This document shows positions 1 to 13,205 of a DNA stretch of 64,000 nucleotides, one piece after another. The number at the start of each line of letters is the position of its first letter. Positions within the stretch are counted from its first letter, which is position 1. The stretch is from Rotaria sp. Silwood1 (lineage: Eukaryota > Rotifera > Eurotatoria > Philodinida > Philodinidae), in the NCBI GenBank assembly GCA_905250075.1, contig CAJNOP010000307.1, positions 167,182 to 231,181 of the forward strand. The letters run 5' to 3'. Both the position numbers and the translations under genes were made by a program. The notes under the pieces are model-generated. The model saw only the letters and a list, made by a program, of their open reading frames with translations. It was not told the origin of the DNA and ran no database searches.

Positions 1-2382
1 CACTTTTTGTTCTCTCTCTAGTAAAAATAATAATGAATAAATAAATCGATGCAGCCGATTTAAAAATATGTCGATCTGTTTGTTTGATTATCTTCATTGA
101 ACTTACAATCAAACAGTTTGAACACAGCTGGTGCATGTTCCGTGTCAATCATTCAAAAATGACTTCTGTGACATGTAAAGTACAAGGAACCCGAATGTCA
201 CTCACGATTAATTATCTCCAATGTTCGAGATAAAGAATGATGAATAATGCTCGCATTCATTCTAGTTTATCGATCTATAGATGTTGTTGCGAGCGAATGA
301 AGAAGAAATGCATTCGATGACAAAAATTCAAAATTAAGGTAGATTTTTTAAATAGGGTTAGATAGAGTATGACAAGCTGATCAAGAATATAGGTGTTTTT
401 CTTTTTTTTGGAATGAGTATTTCAAGAAAAAGTTTCAGTTTCTTCTGGTGACTCACTTTTCTGATAAATTGTCAGTTTTCTTGTTTGCTTTAGAGTCAGC
501 GTGAAAAGTTGAACCTAAAAAGTCATTCATGAGACTATTCAGATGTAATATGATCATAATTTTTTTAAGTTTTACTGAGCGACTGAGAAAAGCCGATTTT
601 TACTGAAATTTATGCCAGACGGGCCTTTTCTAAAACTACATCTGGCTATTTTTCCTGAATTTACCACTCTCATACTCAAAATATACATGTAATCGAGATC
701 AACCCAGCAAATTTAGCAGACGTATAGCAGTTTCAAAATATTCTTAGAACTCCCATTTCCCTCCCCCATAATTTCTGCTCGATCCGACTCAAAGTTAGAT
801 AGAAAAGTGAATTTATTCTAAATATCGGCGTTAGTCAATATTCATCTTTGTTATTGGAATCTGCAAACCTGCAGTACTTGCAGGATTTTCTTTACAAAGG
901 TAGAGTAGCAACTTGAACAAATTGTCTTTTCCGTCTAACTCTGAGACGGATTGAAGGAGAAGTATTGAAGGAAAACAACAGTTATAAGAATATTTTGAAA
1001 CATCTATACGTCGGTTAAATTCCTGTGCTGATTCCAAATATATGCTTGTTATGAGTACGAGAGTGGCAAACTGAGAAAGAGGCGGTTCTTACATGAGTTT
1101 CAATAAAAATTAGTTTTCTCAGCAACTGTGTAGAATCTAGGAAAACTCGAACTTTTTCTCCAGCCATAACATCTAACATTTCTAATGAGATATGAAAATC
1201 ACAGTTGTATGTCTTTATAGAAAAAATTAGATAGCAATTCAAAATGCTTATCCGAAATCCGGACCTCTCCACTCTTGTAGTACCTATTTTGTAATCATAC
1301 ACTATATCTGAATAGCCTCACAAATGACTTTTCTACATTCAACTTTTTTCGCTGAATCTCAAACAAACAGTTTTGAACTTGATGCAAACAGAAAATGGAC
1401 CTATTTTTGCAAGAAAGTAGGTAATCGGAAAAAATGAAACTTCTCCGCTTAAGAATTATTCCAAAAGAAGAAAAACAGTTATATTCATGATTAGCTCGTC
1501 CACTCTATATAACCATATATCAAGTTTAAAAGAAAATAGTTCTGCTTTAATTTTGTATTTCCGACACCTTTCATTAATTGTTTCCCTATTGTTTAACTGT
1601 AATTCCACTGATTTCAAATCAGCCGCATTACTTCATTTATTCTTTGTCGAACCTTGCCTCATTAGTGTAATGAATAAGTACGAACTCAAATACATGAATC
1701 GATAGCCGATTCAAAATTCTATAAATCTATTGATAATATCTTTTTACAAAGCTTAACTTTAACTTTGTGATAATAATGAAATATTTTACAACGCAAAAAT
1801 TGATCAAAAATAGGTATTTCTAGGTCACAATTTTGACCATCTTGACAATCATTGACAAGTGGACAATATCATATGTCATATCACAAACTCTTAACAAGAC
1901 CTTAAAGAAAATTGTTTAAATATAGTATTACACTTTGCAACATAATAAATGAGTGAACATTATTCATCAAATGTTATATATGTATATCTAATGGTATGAT
2001 GGGAAAAGGATAAATGCCGAATAAGGAAAAATATCGAAACGAACAGAATAATCATAAGAAACCGTTATAAAAAAAATGGTTAAAATATTTCTCTTCTGAT
2101 TGACTCATGCCATTAAATGTGTTCCTTCTTCAGTTAAAGATATACAAATCGATCCCTCTTTATTTTAGATATGCTGATCACTATTTCCAAGACAAGATCA
2201 TTCACTATTTCTCAAAAAGGCAAAAAATGTTGAATATAGACAATTTCATCTTTAAATTGAATAAGACGAGTACAAAAATTTTTTTTGATACTTAGATCTA
2301 CACTGTGCTGTACATGTATATACTGATCTTGATGATGTTATCTTAAGCATTAAAGATGATAATTGTCATTCATCTTAACCAG
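1..2382. other. Gene-poor stretch, nothing recognised
   Basis: No open frame here resembles a known protein. The short frames are AT-rich and lack flanking splice signals or neighbouring exons. Composition is typical of the intergenic DNA elsewhere in the window. Confidence 0.5.
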
Positions 2383-2658
2383 AAGAAATACGAATTCGAA
2401 TATTGAAACAAGCTATAAAAACGCGTGCTATAAATGAAAGTACATCTATTCCACAAATTCAGAATGAAAAAGCAGCACGAACCGATCTATCGACATTGCC
2501 AATTACTGCTTTACATATTCGTTATGATAATGATGATGTTACTCGTAATGAACTTTTAGAAGAATTATCCTTTGTTGTTGCTAAAATATCAGATAAAAAA
2601 ATGGACGCTATTATTCTCCGTGAAGTAACATTCACTCAAAATGCTCGTTATAATTTAT
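2383..2658 (+). CDS. Orphan exon, possible cold-shock-domain (UNR/CSDE1-like) fragment
   Basis: An open stretch starts right after an acceptor-like site (ttaaccag) and reads without a stop to about 2700. Its C-terminal part contains NELLEELSFVVAKISDKK followed by MDAIILREVTF. This loosely resembles the distal half of a cold-shock domain, where an 'el.vGDevEF.V' strand is followed by a 'kl.A..i' strand, as in the repeats of the RNA-binding protein UNR/CSDE1. The usual GD of the 'vGDevEF' strand is missing. No start codon and no convincing linked exon were found nearby. A second fragment of similar flavour lies at about 4878-5091. It could be a relic of one gene, or an unrelated unknown exon; the family call is an inference from weak similarity. 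Confidence 0.3.
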
Positions 2659-3752
2659 ATTTACTTATCATTTACTTAATAAAATTTGTTAGAACTTCAT
2701 AAACATTATTTCGTATTCAGATATTTTAAGTTTCGATATTTTTCCCGTTCGATAACTTCTATTCGGCATTTTTTCTTTCGATATTTTATTTTCAATATTT
2801 TTTGTCAACATATTGGCTCATCTTCTTTTCTCTGCTAATTTAAGAATTTTTTTTTTTCATATACAAAATTTTAAAAAAGAAAAAGATTATTCTGGATTTT
2901 TCTTTTTGTACTTGTTGTATAAATTTTGTTTTTACTGAATACTCTATTCATTAGTTTTACTTCATCGGATTTAAAAAATATATCCTATCTAACTGATAAG
3001 AAAATGATTCTTTCTAAATAACTCTTTAACGATGAATAGTCAAAGCATCCTTTATTTTCTACATTCTATGGTCTTTTTTAATTATATTTGCAGGTTTTTT
3101 TTAGCCTTTTTTGTATGATTTTATCGGTGATTTATGTATGATAATAAGAAAGTATACTTACTATTTGAATCATGTTGAAATATCTGGGCGTTGCCTTTTT
3201 ATCACACTTAACTGTCTTTGATATGATTATGTCGATAACAAAATAATCCGTTTTTTTTTCTTATTTTTTACTTTCTTATGATTATCAATGAAGCATGACA
3301 TCTTCACCAGGTAGTCAACATTTTGTGCAAGGATACGAGTTTAACCGTAAGCGTACTGTTTTCTTTTTTTTTTTTGTTCTTCATATTCTTTTCTTCCTTT
3401 CGTTTGTCTTTAATTTTATAGTAGACAAAATATGTGTTGATCTTACAAGATTCAAGCGCATGATAATCTATTCTTAATAGGACATTGATCGATATAATAA
3501 TTTTCTATTATCTTTTTGAGTAGTTAGAAATAATCCGTGTCAGCTTTGGATAAATTTGTGCTATCTAGACATCTTATAAAAATGAAAAAAAAAATCATTC
3601 TACGAGTGATTGTACGATGATGACGATGTATTCTGACCAATTAGTGTCATGGATTTCAATACAACTTGGTATCAAAGTAGATGAAAAGCAGTTTAATTTC
3701 AATTTTACATATATTAATGGAATTTTCGACCTTTATGAATACGATCATCATC

Positions 3753-4143
3753 AGCAATAAGACGCCATTTGTGACCTTGAGTTTATTTCAAACAAACAAA
3801 CAATAACTATTAGAACAAAATTAAAACAACAAGAGTTATATTATCATATACAACAAAAAAAAATCCATGTAAACATAAACATAATACAACTAACATTCAA
3901 CATTTAAACCTGCTCAGATATAAATAAATATCTTTAATCAACAAAAAATAATATTTCAACCATTTAATTCTGCAACAATATAATCAATAAATAAGAAATA
4001 AAATTTTCAATGATAAAAATAATTTATCAAAGTAAATAAGATGCAATTTAATTTAATACTTTGTTGTTCTAGTTCTTTTTTCCAACAGTTATTGTTTGTT
4101 TGTTTAAAATAAACTCAAGGTCAAAAATGATATCTTATTGCTT
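3753..4143. mobile_element. Palindromic MITE with ~80-bp inverted repeats
   Basis: The arm at 3753-3832 (agcaataagacgccattt..., including a run of caaacaaacaaacaataact) is repeated in inverse orientation at about 4062-4143 with roughly 85% identity. The roughly 230 bp between the arms is AT-rich and has no coding capacity. No clear target-site duplication was found. This is a non-autonomous terminal-inverted-repeat element of unknown superfamily. Confidence 0.75.
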
Positions 4144-4877
4144 GATACTTTGAAAAACATAGAAACTAATATATTTACTTGTCTTTAATTTTTCTAGAAT
4201 TGATTTACATCCTTTTATTATTCTAATAATATGAAGATATGTTAAACTAATCATTAAAACCTTAGAAATTATTTTATATCTGAAATTAATGATAGTTTAC
4301 TGATACAATTAAAATATGTTACACTTAACAGTATTTTTTTTCTTGGTGTGAAAATTGATGCAAATTGTCTGTGTTTTTTAATAAAAATACTTTTTAATGA
4401 ATTCTTTTGTTATGTGATAATAGAAATCTTTATGTAACAAAAATTCGTCTCTAGATCATAATTCAATATAATTCACAACCTGTAATTCAGATAAATTAAG
4501 TTTGTCTGAATTGGATAATTGAAAGATCATCACTTTGATTTAACTCTAGTTAACAAGGTATTCTCTACTAAGAAAACTCTAATTGAATAAATATTTTCTA
4601 GATAATATCTTCTATGAATCAACTTAAACGACAATTCGATGAATACGTATCATCTAATGAAAACATTTTGGTCACAATGAATTAGATTAAAAAAAAATTT
4701 TTTTTTTCATTCTTTCAGTTTTAACATTTCATAAGATTGAAAAAATGTATATAATATATGTATTTAGTTTTGCTTTAATTTTTTGTGGATTGGATGATCT
4801 TCTCATTGAAAATTGATCCTTATGATGAATAAAAACAATTTCGAAACTTAATGGCTGATTTTTTTTGTTTCTAGTCA

Positions 4878-5091
4878 TTCATATTGAACGTTCAAGTAGG
4901 AGAGGAAGCGGTAGGATGCGTCAAAACTGTACACAAGGAAGGAAAGAGAGGTGGAGTTCGACGGTTTGAAATAACTAGAACCGAATTGGAACCAGAGAAA
5001 AAAATACATTTTGGAACTGTTAAATCTATCTCGAAAAATTTTCAAGCTTTTTTTTTCATTCATGAAACTAAAGGTTTTAGTATATATTCAT
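4878..5091 (+). CDS. Orphan exon, possible second cold-shock-like fragment
   Basis: The open frame follows a good acceptor (tttttttgtttctag) and runs to a stop at 5091. It contains VGEEAVGCVKTVHKEGKRGG and then HFGTVKSISKNFQAFFFI. The second piece has the shape of the 'G.VK.i...fGFI' RNP1-like strand of a cold-shock domain, but with FFFI where FGFI would be expected. The preceding VGEE...V resembles the end of a preceding repeat. Together with the fragment near 2383 this may be a decayed UNR/CSDE1-like gene. No full gene model can be built, and the sequence between the two pieces includes the palindromic element at 3753-4143. Confidence 0.3.
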
Positions 5092-5099
5092 AATATTGA

Positions 5100-7748
5100 T
5101 TTTGTTTAAGTGCTGAAATATGTGGCGTTTTTTATCTTAATGATTGAATAGTGAAAATATCTCCAAATAGATTTTCATTCGTTTCCATTTCACGTGCTAT
5201 TTTGGGAACGAATCAGAACCCTCAAACTCTAGAGAGATGGTCCAACATTTCTGGGCATCTAGGCATTTACTATGCATATCATTCCTTTTTTTTTATACAT
5301 CTTCCAGCAAAATGTTGAAAAGAATTTTTAGATGGAAAATGGATTGAATGCATCATTTGAATATGAATTCGATGTTGAAATAATTGAAGATTATACTACA
5401 TGCATAGACATCTATTTTCTGAGAAGTGCCATTGGTATTTCTTCTGTTAATTAAAATTGATGTATTTTTTTAAAAATTACAGTCGATTATACTTTTGTAT
5501 GTTGTTTATGAAGTGTGTGTGTCTATTGATTTTTTTTTCTAGGTATATTTTAGTTAATAAAAGGAAAATAGTATATTTAAATAAGAAGACTCTTCTTAGT
5601 TGATAATTGATGTTCTGGAGGGGACAGAAAGTCGATAAAATTGACCAGAGGAGATAGAAGGAGCAGAGGTCCAAACAGGTATACTTTTTGCAGACCCAGC
5701 CTGCCTGTCAATTTTTTTGCGCCCATATCATAATAATAATAGAATATAATCAAGTATTAATCTTAACAGAAGATCTAAAAAAGTCAATGGGTTCAATTAA
5801 GATGATACTAGTAAATAATGTCCAATATCAAAATTTATAAAAATATTTAAGTGTTCACTGTATAGATATGTTTCCTTCTTATCTGTGCACCAAAGCATGT
5901 AAGAGTACTAGTAGAACAAAAAGAGGTTCACTCCAAGGAAGTCTTTTGTAATTAGCAGAAGTCAAAAACAAAACCATTCATATTTCACTATAAATAGACT
6001 CCTATTAAGAAGTCCTCATATACGTCTTTACTGTAGATTTAATGTGAATTGAAGAGTAGTGGTATATAGAGAAATAAAGAAATTAATATTGAGAAACGCA
6101 ATCTGATTTTTGTTCAAGATCATTTTGAATGAAACTGCCAGACAAAATGTCACTTCCAGGATTACCATCAAGAAAGAAATGTCATACAGTAACTAATAGA
6201 TTTACGGTAGAAAAAAACCGCTGAACTTCAACTGACTTAACTGAAACTCAAAATGATCTGGAGCAAAAGATGACAGTGACCACTGATAGAATTAATCCTA
6301 TTGCACTTGTTTACGCTGTACCAGATCGGTACTGATTAACATTACACATACTCCTTCATTCCGGTGTTTCCATGGTCTAGGCACACGGTATTTTGTGTTC
6401 TAGCGTCATTTTTCAATATTACAACTACCGTCTCTATCGGTGAAACTGATTTTTCGATGAGTTTCTTTTCTTTTGACTTAACTCTGAGCAAGACTAGGAA
6501 TGACTTTTCGACAAGAAAACTCGATGAAAAGATTTCAAATTCACATAAACCTACACAATGTTAAATACTGATTTATAGAGTAATTTTGGGTTTTTAACCG
6601 AATTGTATTTTTTCTAATGGATGTCTAAGAAATATCAGTGATATAGACTCAAAATCGTGTTTCAGAACAACATATCTCGTACGATTTTCAATGTTCAGTG
6701 TGTTTTTCTTCGATATTTTCGTAGCATTTTGCAGTGTTTAAAAATCTCTATCAGACAATATGAAAACGAGCCTCAACAACTATTATCAATGATCAGAGAT
6801 GATATAAATAGGATAGTGATTAACTATTTCAAACGATCTAGACACAGCGTAAACAAAAGCAGTAGTACTAATTCTAGTAGCGATCACTTTCAAAACTCTT
6901 GTATGCCGGTTTTTCATACAGGAAAACATAATTTTTCGAGGGAGTCGATTTCATAATTTATTGATTCTACCTTTTTGTTGATAACCTCTTTATAATCGTA
7001 ATGAATGTAATTGTTTACTTCTATCTTCAATATTTATTCTCAATTATTTATCTACATAAGAATAAGTATTGACAGATCATATTTTCTTTCACTTGTTTTG
7101 ATACTCTCTTTATTTTAATGAAGTACCTTAATACATAGTATTATTCTTTGTTGTATTTGTGACATAAATAATTTTGATGTTAATCTCAAAGATCAAGAAT
7201 TACATGTTGTGAATCTCTTGAAATGGATGATCAGTATGCATTTTTTGGTTTTTATTTAATTCTTGATTGTTTGACACAAATGTCTTTGATAATAGTCGAA
7301 TGACATACAGGATTATCGAACTATTTACTTAATTGAAGTTAAAACTATTTTTACTCATTTTCCTTCTTTCTTTCTGCGAATTAAACCAGAGAGAGATAGT
7401 TCATGCACATATCCGTAATTATCTTAAAAATTAATAAAATTACTCCATTCACGACTTCAATATGGAGCTTTTTATCGCATCATTAAAATACATTGAAAAT
7501 TATAAGAAATAGTCCTACTCAGTTCCTTGTTTACAATAAATCAGTATCCAACTACGTACAGGAATATTATATGATATGCGTCATTAGACAAAGACAATTT
7601 AAAACAATGATTGATAGTGGATGATTATATTCTAAAAGATCTTGTGATGATAGTATTTTAAGGTAGCCGTATATGACTGCGCATATTGTTTCAGAATCTA
7701 GAGAATATTCATTCTTATCGTAGAAATGTAGTCACACTCCTGGTTATA
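5100..7748. other. Gene-poor stretch, one isolated hAT-like terminus
   Basis: No recognisable gene. At 5664 the sequence cagaggtccaaacagg matches the terminus of the larger hAT-like element starting at 25749, but no partner inverted copy was found nearby, so this is at most a broken end. The 99-codon frame at 6657-6956 is unlike any family I know and lacks splice context. Confidence 0.45.
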
Positions 7749-7750
7749 TA

Positions 7751-8320
7751 GGATGTCCCGTAAGTCATTAGACAAAGAAAATCTTGAATATCTTCGCCCA
7801 TATTTTGACATAATGGGCTGATATTTCTATCATTCATAGATTAATATTTATAGCTCATATCTATAAGAGAAGCGTTAGCAAAAACTGTTTTGAAGTATTA
7901 CAACTATCTCCAACAAAGAACTATAATCTTTCACGGATTATGAAAAACAATATATTTATTGTTCATCCAAAAATAAATGGAACACCTAATTCTTTCAATT
8001 ATTTGTCCACACTAGTGTCGTTTGACCTCATATTTATACCACAAATACATGCCTTGCTAATCTTGGTGCGCTGAGATTTTCAGGCATAAACATAATGAAT
8101 TTGTTGAGAAAATTGCAATATTGTTTTTTATAATCTATGAAAGGTTATAGTTCTTTGTTGGAGATAGTTGTAATACTTCAAAACAGTTTTTTGCTGCCGC
8201 TTCTCTTATGAATATGATCTATAAATATTAGTTTATGAATGATAAAAATATCAGCCCATTATGCCAAATGTGAGCGGAGATATTCAATGTTTTCTTTGTC
8301 TAATGACTTACGGGACACCC
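7751..8320. mobile_element. Mariner/Tc1-type MITE, ~200-bp inverted repeats, TA target site
   Basis: The left end reads ggatgtcccgtaagtcatta and the right end is its inverse (...cttacgggacaccc). Both are flanked by TA (7749-7750 and 8321-8322). The inverted arms run about 200 bp (7751 to about 7953, and about 8115 to 8320) at roughly 90% identity, leaving a loop of about 160 bp with no coding frame. The 'GGRTGTCCCGTAAGT' terminus plus TA duplication fits a non-autonomous mariner/Tc1 derivative. High arm identity suggests a fairly recent insertion. Confidence 0.9.
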
Positions 8321-8322
8321 TA

Positions 8323-10130
8323 TAGGCATAAGAAATTATGCATTTGAAATGCGCTCCAAAGAAGAATCATTACTTACACTTGAATCTCGAAATTCTGCAT
8401 AAGAACCATCAGTATTTCTTTTTTATCAACTGTCCCTTAAAACTATGAACAAAGTTCGAGACACAGATTGACGGATTGTATTGAATACATGATGATGATT
8501 CTTTCTTGTTTTCTCATCTATTCATTCAATTAAGATGAATTCATTTCATAGATTGTGTCCTATGTCTAATCAAATGAAAATTAATAAATACTTTCATTAG
8601 ACAATTGAATTTTTATTCACATATTTTGGTGATAAAAGTTCAAATCTGGTAAAAAAATTCTGTTGTCTAGTAAAGCTATTAAATGTAAACAGAAGAATCA
8701 TTTTCTCGTCAACAGTACTATGTTTTGCTTGATAAATATATTACTTTGACAAAGTTTGCAAAATTTGATGAATATATTTGCGTCATGAAGGATAGAATGA
8801 ATTTTGCAGTACTGACTTCCACAATTGATTTTCAGAAATTGACAAACGTCATGCCATACAACATTTAAATGTCATCGTACACAAAACTGCGCAAATCACG
8901 TTTGTCAAGGATGAAACTCAAATGTATGGCATGGCTTTTGGCAATTGCTGGAAGTGTTATAACAAATTTTAGACATCATGTTTTAATTAAATAGGTCATC
9001 ATTGGACTATCGGCAAGGTATTCGTCAATTATTGGACTTATCCCTAATATATTATTTGACATTGCTAAAAGTCTAAGGACAAAAATTTTTTCACGCAGTA
9101 GAGTCCTGCAACTCGTCTCTCAGACAGATTCGGTTGAACGTTATTGGGTCAGATCAGGCTCGTATTTGATTTTAAATTTGTAGGGCTCTATTTGTTCATA
9201 AAATATATTTCCTCCTTCTGTTGTTTTTTATGCTAGATACAAAGAACAGTAACGTATAAGTCTATTAGTTGGTGCTCAAGACAATATACTAAAACATGCG
9301 TGCGAAATTTCTTTGTCCATCAAAAAACAAATACTTCTTTTTCATATCTTAATATTTTTTGTTATTGTTATTGTTGTTCAGACTTTGGTTCAAAAGGTGT
9401 GAGTATGGATATGAATGTGGTTCTTCTCATACCGCATACACGCCCCCATACATGTTTTCATGTGTGTCTGTTAGTTTCATAAATTTTATATATTCTTTTA
9501 TATGCTAAACATAGAATTAAAGTGATCCATCTTTTGAAAACAAACAAATGTTATTTCTCCAGTCGAATGCGGTATTGGGTTGAACTTTGTCGGATCGAGT
9601 ACAGGTTCAAAAAGTTCAACCTGCACAGTACTCTTATACTGCTTGTCTTTCTTGCCATCTATATTTTTCAGACGACTGACTTAACAGACATTATATCAAA
9701 CATAATATTTAAATAAATCACAGTCTAGAATTCTTGGATTTTGCACTGGAATCCGATATTTTGCTAATTGCTAAGTCTTTCTAACAAAAAATGAATCATT
9801 CATTGCCGAAAATGCGACTTTGCAAATATAATTCATTAGTGGAATTACTACTTAATCCATATAATTGGCCATTACCAAAAGCTGTATTTTTATTGCAGTT
9901 TCATCAGTTGTCGAAAGTCAACTGTGAAATTTGTGTTTCCCGTCTTGAGTGTTTTATTACATTCTTTATCTTTTTTGAAGTAAATTGACGTCATTTGAAT
10001 GAAATTAATTCTATATAAAGAAATTTTTTTTTTAAACAAAATGCCAGAATAATTATAACTCAATAATCCCTTAGATCAACTTGCTTAATATTTACTTTGT
10101 GTTGAAATTTTATAAGCATAGCCATTGCAA
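8323..10130. other. Gene-poor stretch upstream of the first receptor
   Basis: Apart from the compound palindrome near 8815 and a short palindrome around 9577-9625 (ggttgaactt ... aagttcaacc), no gene or element is recognised. The frame at 9791-9988 has no family resemblance. The last 110 bp before the receptor are very AT-rich and presumably hold its promoter, but no specific site can be named. Confidence 0.45.
8815..8955. repeat. Compound imperfect palindrome
   Basis: Outer arms (acttccacaattg near 8815 and caattgctggaagt near 8955), inner arms containing atgccatac/gtatggcat, and a third pair (ttgacaaacg/cgtttgtcaa) can all pair, giving a branched fold of about 140 nt. It is probably a small foldback element or its relic. 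No target duplication was seen. Confidence 0.5.
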
Positions 10131-11147
10131 ATGTCAAACGACACTGTTTGTGGTACTAATGATTATGAGAAATATTGGTGTAACGTTGTTGTTCTTCTTA
10201 ATAAGAATATGTCAAGGTATGCTATGGGTGTTATTTGGCTTATAGGAAATTTTGGATCAACTGTCAATTGTTTTATCTTTTGTCAACGAAAACTTCGCAA
10301 GAATCCATGTGTCATGTATTTTCTAGCCTCTAGTACTTCGCAATTCATAACTTTCAATTTCGCTCTTCTCACAAGAATGCTTCAGAATGGTTTCAATATC
10401 AATACAATTAATATTATCCTTTGGTATTGTAAAATCCGCTATTATTTGTTCTATGTTTTTGTTGCTGTTCCACGTTATTATATAATTTTGGCATCGGTCG
10501 ACCGTTATTTTGCCAGTTGTTCTGATATTTATTGGCGTCAATGGAGTTCATCAAAGATCGCCATGCGATTAATTATTGGTAGTTTTATATTTTGGTGTTT
10601 AATGTACATTCAGGTTCTTGTCTTCTATGAAATTCAAGATGATATCTGCTCATATAGATATGATGCTTATGGAATTTTCTTCAGCATCTATCTATCGATA
10701 GAAAGTGGAATATTACCACCATTGATAATGCTTATTTTTGGATATCTCACCATTAAAAATATTCGACAAAGCAAACGAAGAATAAGACCATTGGCAGTAG
10801 TTGCTGCTGTTCGACCTGCAATATTTACTGGAATGTCAGGAAAAGATTTACAATATTCTAAAATGTTATTTAATCAAATATTGCTTTGGACTTTTTTAAA
10901 TACTATTAATCCTTGTGTCCTTCTTTATCAAACAATAACAATAAATGATACAAAATCATCTTTTCGGCTAACAGTTGAAACATTTGTTAATAATATGACT
11001 TATATGTTTATTTATCTGGAATTTTCTTTAACATTTTTTGTATATACTTTATCATCATCATTATTCAGATATGAATTCAAGCAACTAATTCAAAAGAAAA
11101 TATTACATCGTTTTGTACCAAATGCGACTGTGAGCAATGTCACATAA
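10131..11147 (+). CDS. Rhodopsin-like seven-transmembrane receptor
   Basis: A single intronless frame of 338 codons, starting at the first ATG after the AT-rich leader. The protein has a short N-terminus with glycosylation-type and cysteine residues, then seven hydrophobic segments. TM1 carries the GNFGSTVNCFIF signature (GN in the rhodopsin fold). TM3 ends in SVDRYFASC, i.e. a DRY motif. TM7 ends near FVYTLSSSLFRYEF, where NPxxY is replaced. Cysteines near the top of TM3 (WYCKIRYY) and in loop 2 (DDICSYRY) can form the usual disulphide. The layout GNxxNxxxF, LRxNPCxxYFLASS and DRYFxSS matches a very large receptor family of bdelloids related to FMRFamide/chemokine-type receptors. The ligand is unknown; a peptide or chemosensory role is an inference. 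A polyadenylation-like aataaa follows at about 11303. Confidence 0.92.
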   Translation: MSNDTVCGTNDYEKYWCNVVVLLNKNMSRYAMGVIWLIGNFGSTVNCFIFCQRKLRKNPCVMYFLASSTSQFITFNFALLTRMLQNGFNINTINIILWYCKIRYYLFYVFVAVPRYYIILASVDRYFASCSDIYWRQWSSSKIAMRLIIGSFIFWCLMYIQVLVFYEIQDDICSYRYDAYGIFFSIYLSIESGILPPLIMLIFGYLTIKNIRQSKRRIRPLAVVAAVRPAIFTGMSGKDLQYSKMLFNQILLWTFLNTINPCVLLYQTITINDTKSSFRLTVETFVNNMTYMFIYLEFSLTFFVYTLSSSLFRYEFKQLIQKKILHRFVPNATVSNVT

Positions 11148-11149
11148 TT

Positions 11150-13200
11150 CGAGTAATTCTTTAAATAATGACAACAATCTTCTACAGACAAAACTAAAAT
11201 AGATGTTAAACAGAATTTATCGTATTGTCATTTTGTTTTGTGTATGATCATATTATTTCTTTTTCGTATATTTATCTTTGTTTGTGTATCTAAATATTCT
11301 AAAATAAAAACGTAGTTGAACAAAGTAAAATCAAATCAGCTATATGTATATAAGATTTCAAATGGCAGAATCATTCATGAGAAAATGAGAATTGGTTTTC
11401 TTAGTTAATTGCATGATGATGAAAACAATTTTATTGTCATCTTTCAATTGTTAGAGAAATATTTTATGATTACTGGATAATTGTCGTCACGTATAAAAAT
11501 CTTGAAAAGCAGATATTTTATCATATGTTAAAATATATAAAATCAAGATATACGTTTGAAACGAAAAATTGGTTTTTCTACAATTCAAAGTCCCATAATT
11601 TCTTGCAAAGATTAAGACTTTCTATTAAAGAAGCCAAATATTAATTTAATATTATTTTTTCTTGCAAAAACGAAAGGAAAACAATTCTCGAGTTGGAAAT
11701 TCTTTAAGCTATTCTCTGACATTAAAATTGAACCAATATTTCTTCTTTCAACTGACAATATCAAAGATATTGTCTATATTCAAATTTGAAAGTACATCTG
11801 ATATTTATTATGATAAAAAAAAATAGTTTCATTTGAAAGAAAATAATCTTGAGAAGTTTTAATTAATCTGCGCCATATACTCAAAATATATCATCCTATC
11901 GTCGCGGTTGTAAGAAGTTTATAAAACAAACAAACGTGAGGAATGATGAAGAGTAGCATTTATATATGGTTAAGAAGCAAGAATCAAATTGAAAAGCAAT
12001 AATCTTATCAGTATTATGTTAACTGGCATCCCACTTTGCCTCTTTTTCTCTAGGCATTTCAAATTTCCTTCTTTGGTGTCTTTCTTTTGTTTATTTTTAG
12101 AAAAAATAATGCGCATTAACATGTATTCTGTTTAGAAAACGAGGTCTAAAAAAGAGTTGTAGGGAAAAGGAGAAAAAGGAAGTAGAGTGAAATGTCAGTG
12201 TTAATGTACATATAATATGAATATACATATGGAGCTGATCATCCTGATCGGATGTCCAAATTCTTGTTTTTTCTACATGTAGCTTTTATAATACGTGGGA
12301 ATTATATGATATTTTTTTACCTGTTATAATACTTATGTAATGTTGACGATTTTTTATGGTTTGAATTATGTAGTTTATTTGAAATCAAAATAATTAAGCG
12401 TTTCCATAATATCTTTCAAATAGCAAGAACGAATTAAAATGAATGAATAAATTTGATAAAAACATGTCTTAGCAATATATTTGACAAAGATTTCTTAATA
12501 TTTTAGTTTCGGAAAAGATATATATTCCAAATAATTACTAAGATCAGTACTAATTGCACGATTACTATAGCTAAGTAGTACATGAATCATGTAATGCTGA
12601 TATATATTGTAGAAGCTGCATTTTAAAAATAAAGAATTACAGTGTCGAGTAAGATTGATCAGTCCCATATATAAGCATATACAGAATGCCACCATGCAAA
12701 AACTCATCATTGATTTTCTTACAAGCATGTCTACGATCAATATTGTTACAATGTCGAGAACAAAATACTTTTGATATTGGATGAATACAATTGTACAATT
12801 GACAAAACTTGTGATCGGAATACGTATTGTAAATACAAATGCAGTCGAATGATTATGTACTAAGTAAGAGTTTATGTAGATATCAATAGCACAATATTTC
12901 TATTCGAAAATTCGGACTATAATCTACTTGCAAACGCTATATTCAACAAAATTTCAACTAATGAGAGAATTCGAAGTGTCAATAGAAGCTGCTTGAAAAA
13001 TGAGTCCAAATATAGTAAAAGGACATAGTCAACATCAACGTCAATGAAATAACTATCATTCGATCTCTCAAAATAAAAATGTTTCAGTAGATTGCATCAA
13101 TATTAACAAGAAGAATTTAAAATGACAATATCTTAGAGTTCTCTTTCGATCCTAGTGGCAACCTTCTATTACCTTTTTTTATTATTTCTGTTTCTTAATA
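11150..13200. other. Intergenic stretch, nothing convincing
   Basis: No recognised gene. A minus-strand frame at 12495-12740 is rich in hydrophobic residues but resembles no family, has no exon context, and is probably chance coding in AT-rich DNA. Confidence 0.45.
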
Positions 13201-13205
13201 CACTA

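Noticed and set aside
9577-9625. ggttgaactt ... aagttcaacc palindrome
   Set aside because: Short (10-bp arms), without target duplication or further copies in the window; similar gttcaa/ttgaac pairs near 53540-53600 are equally weak.
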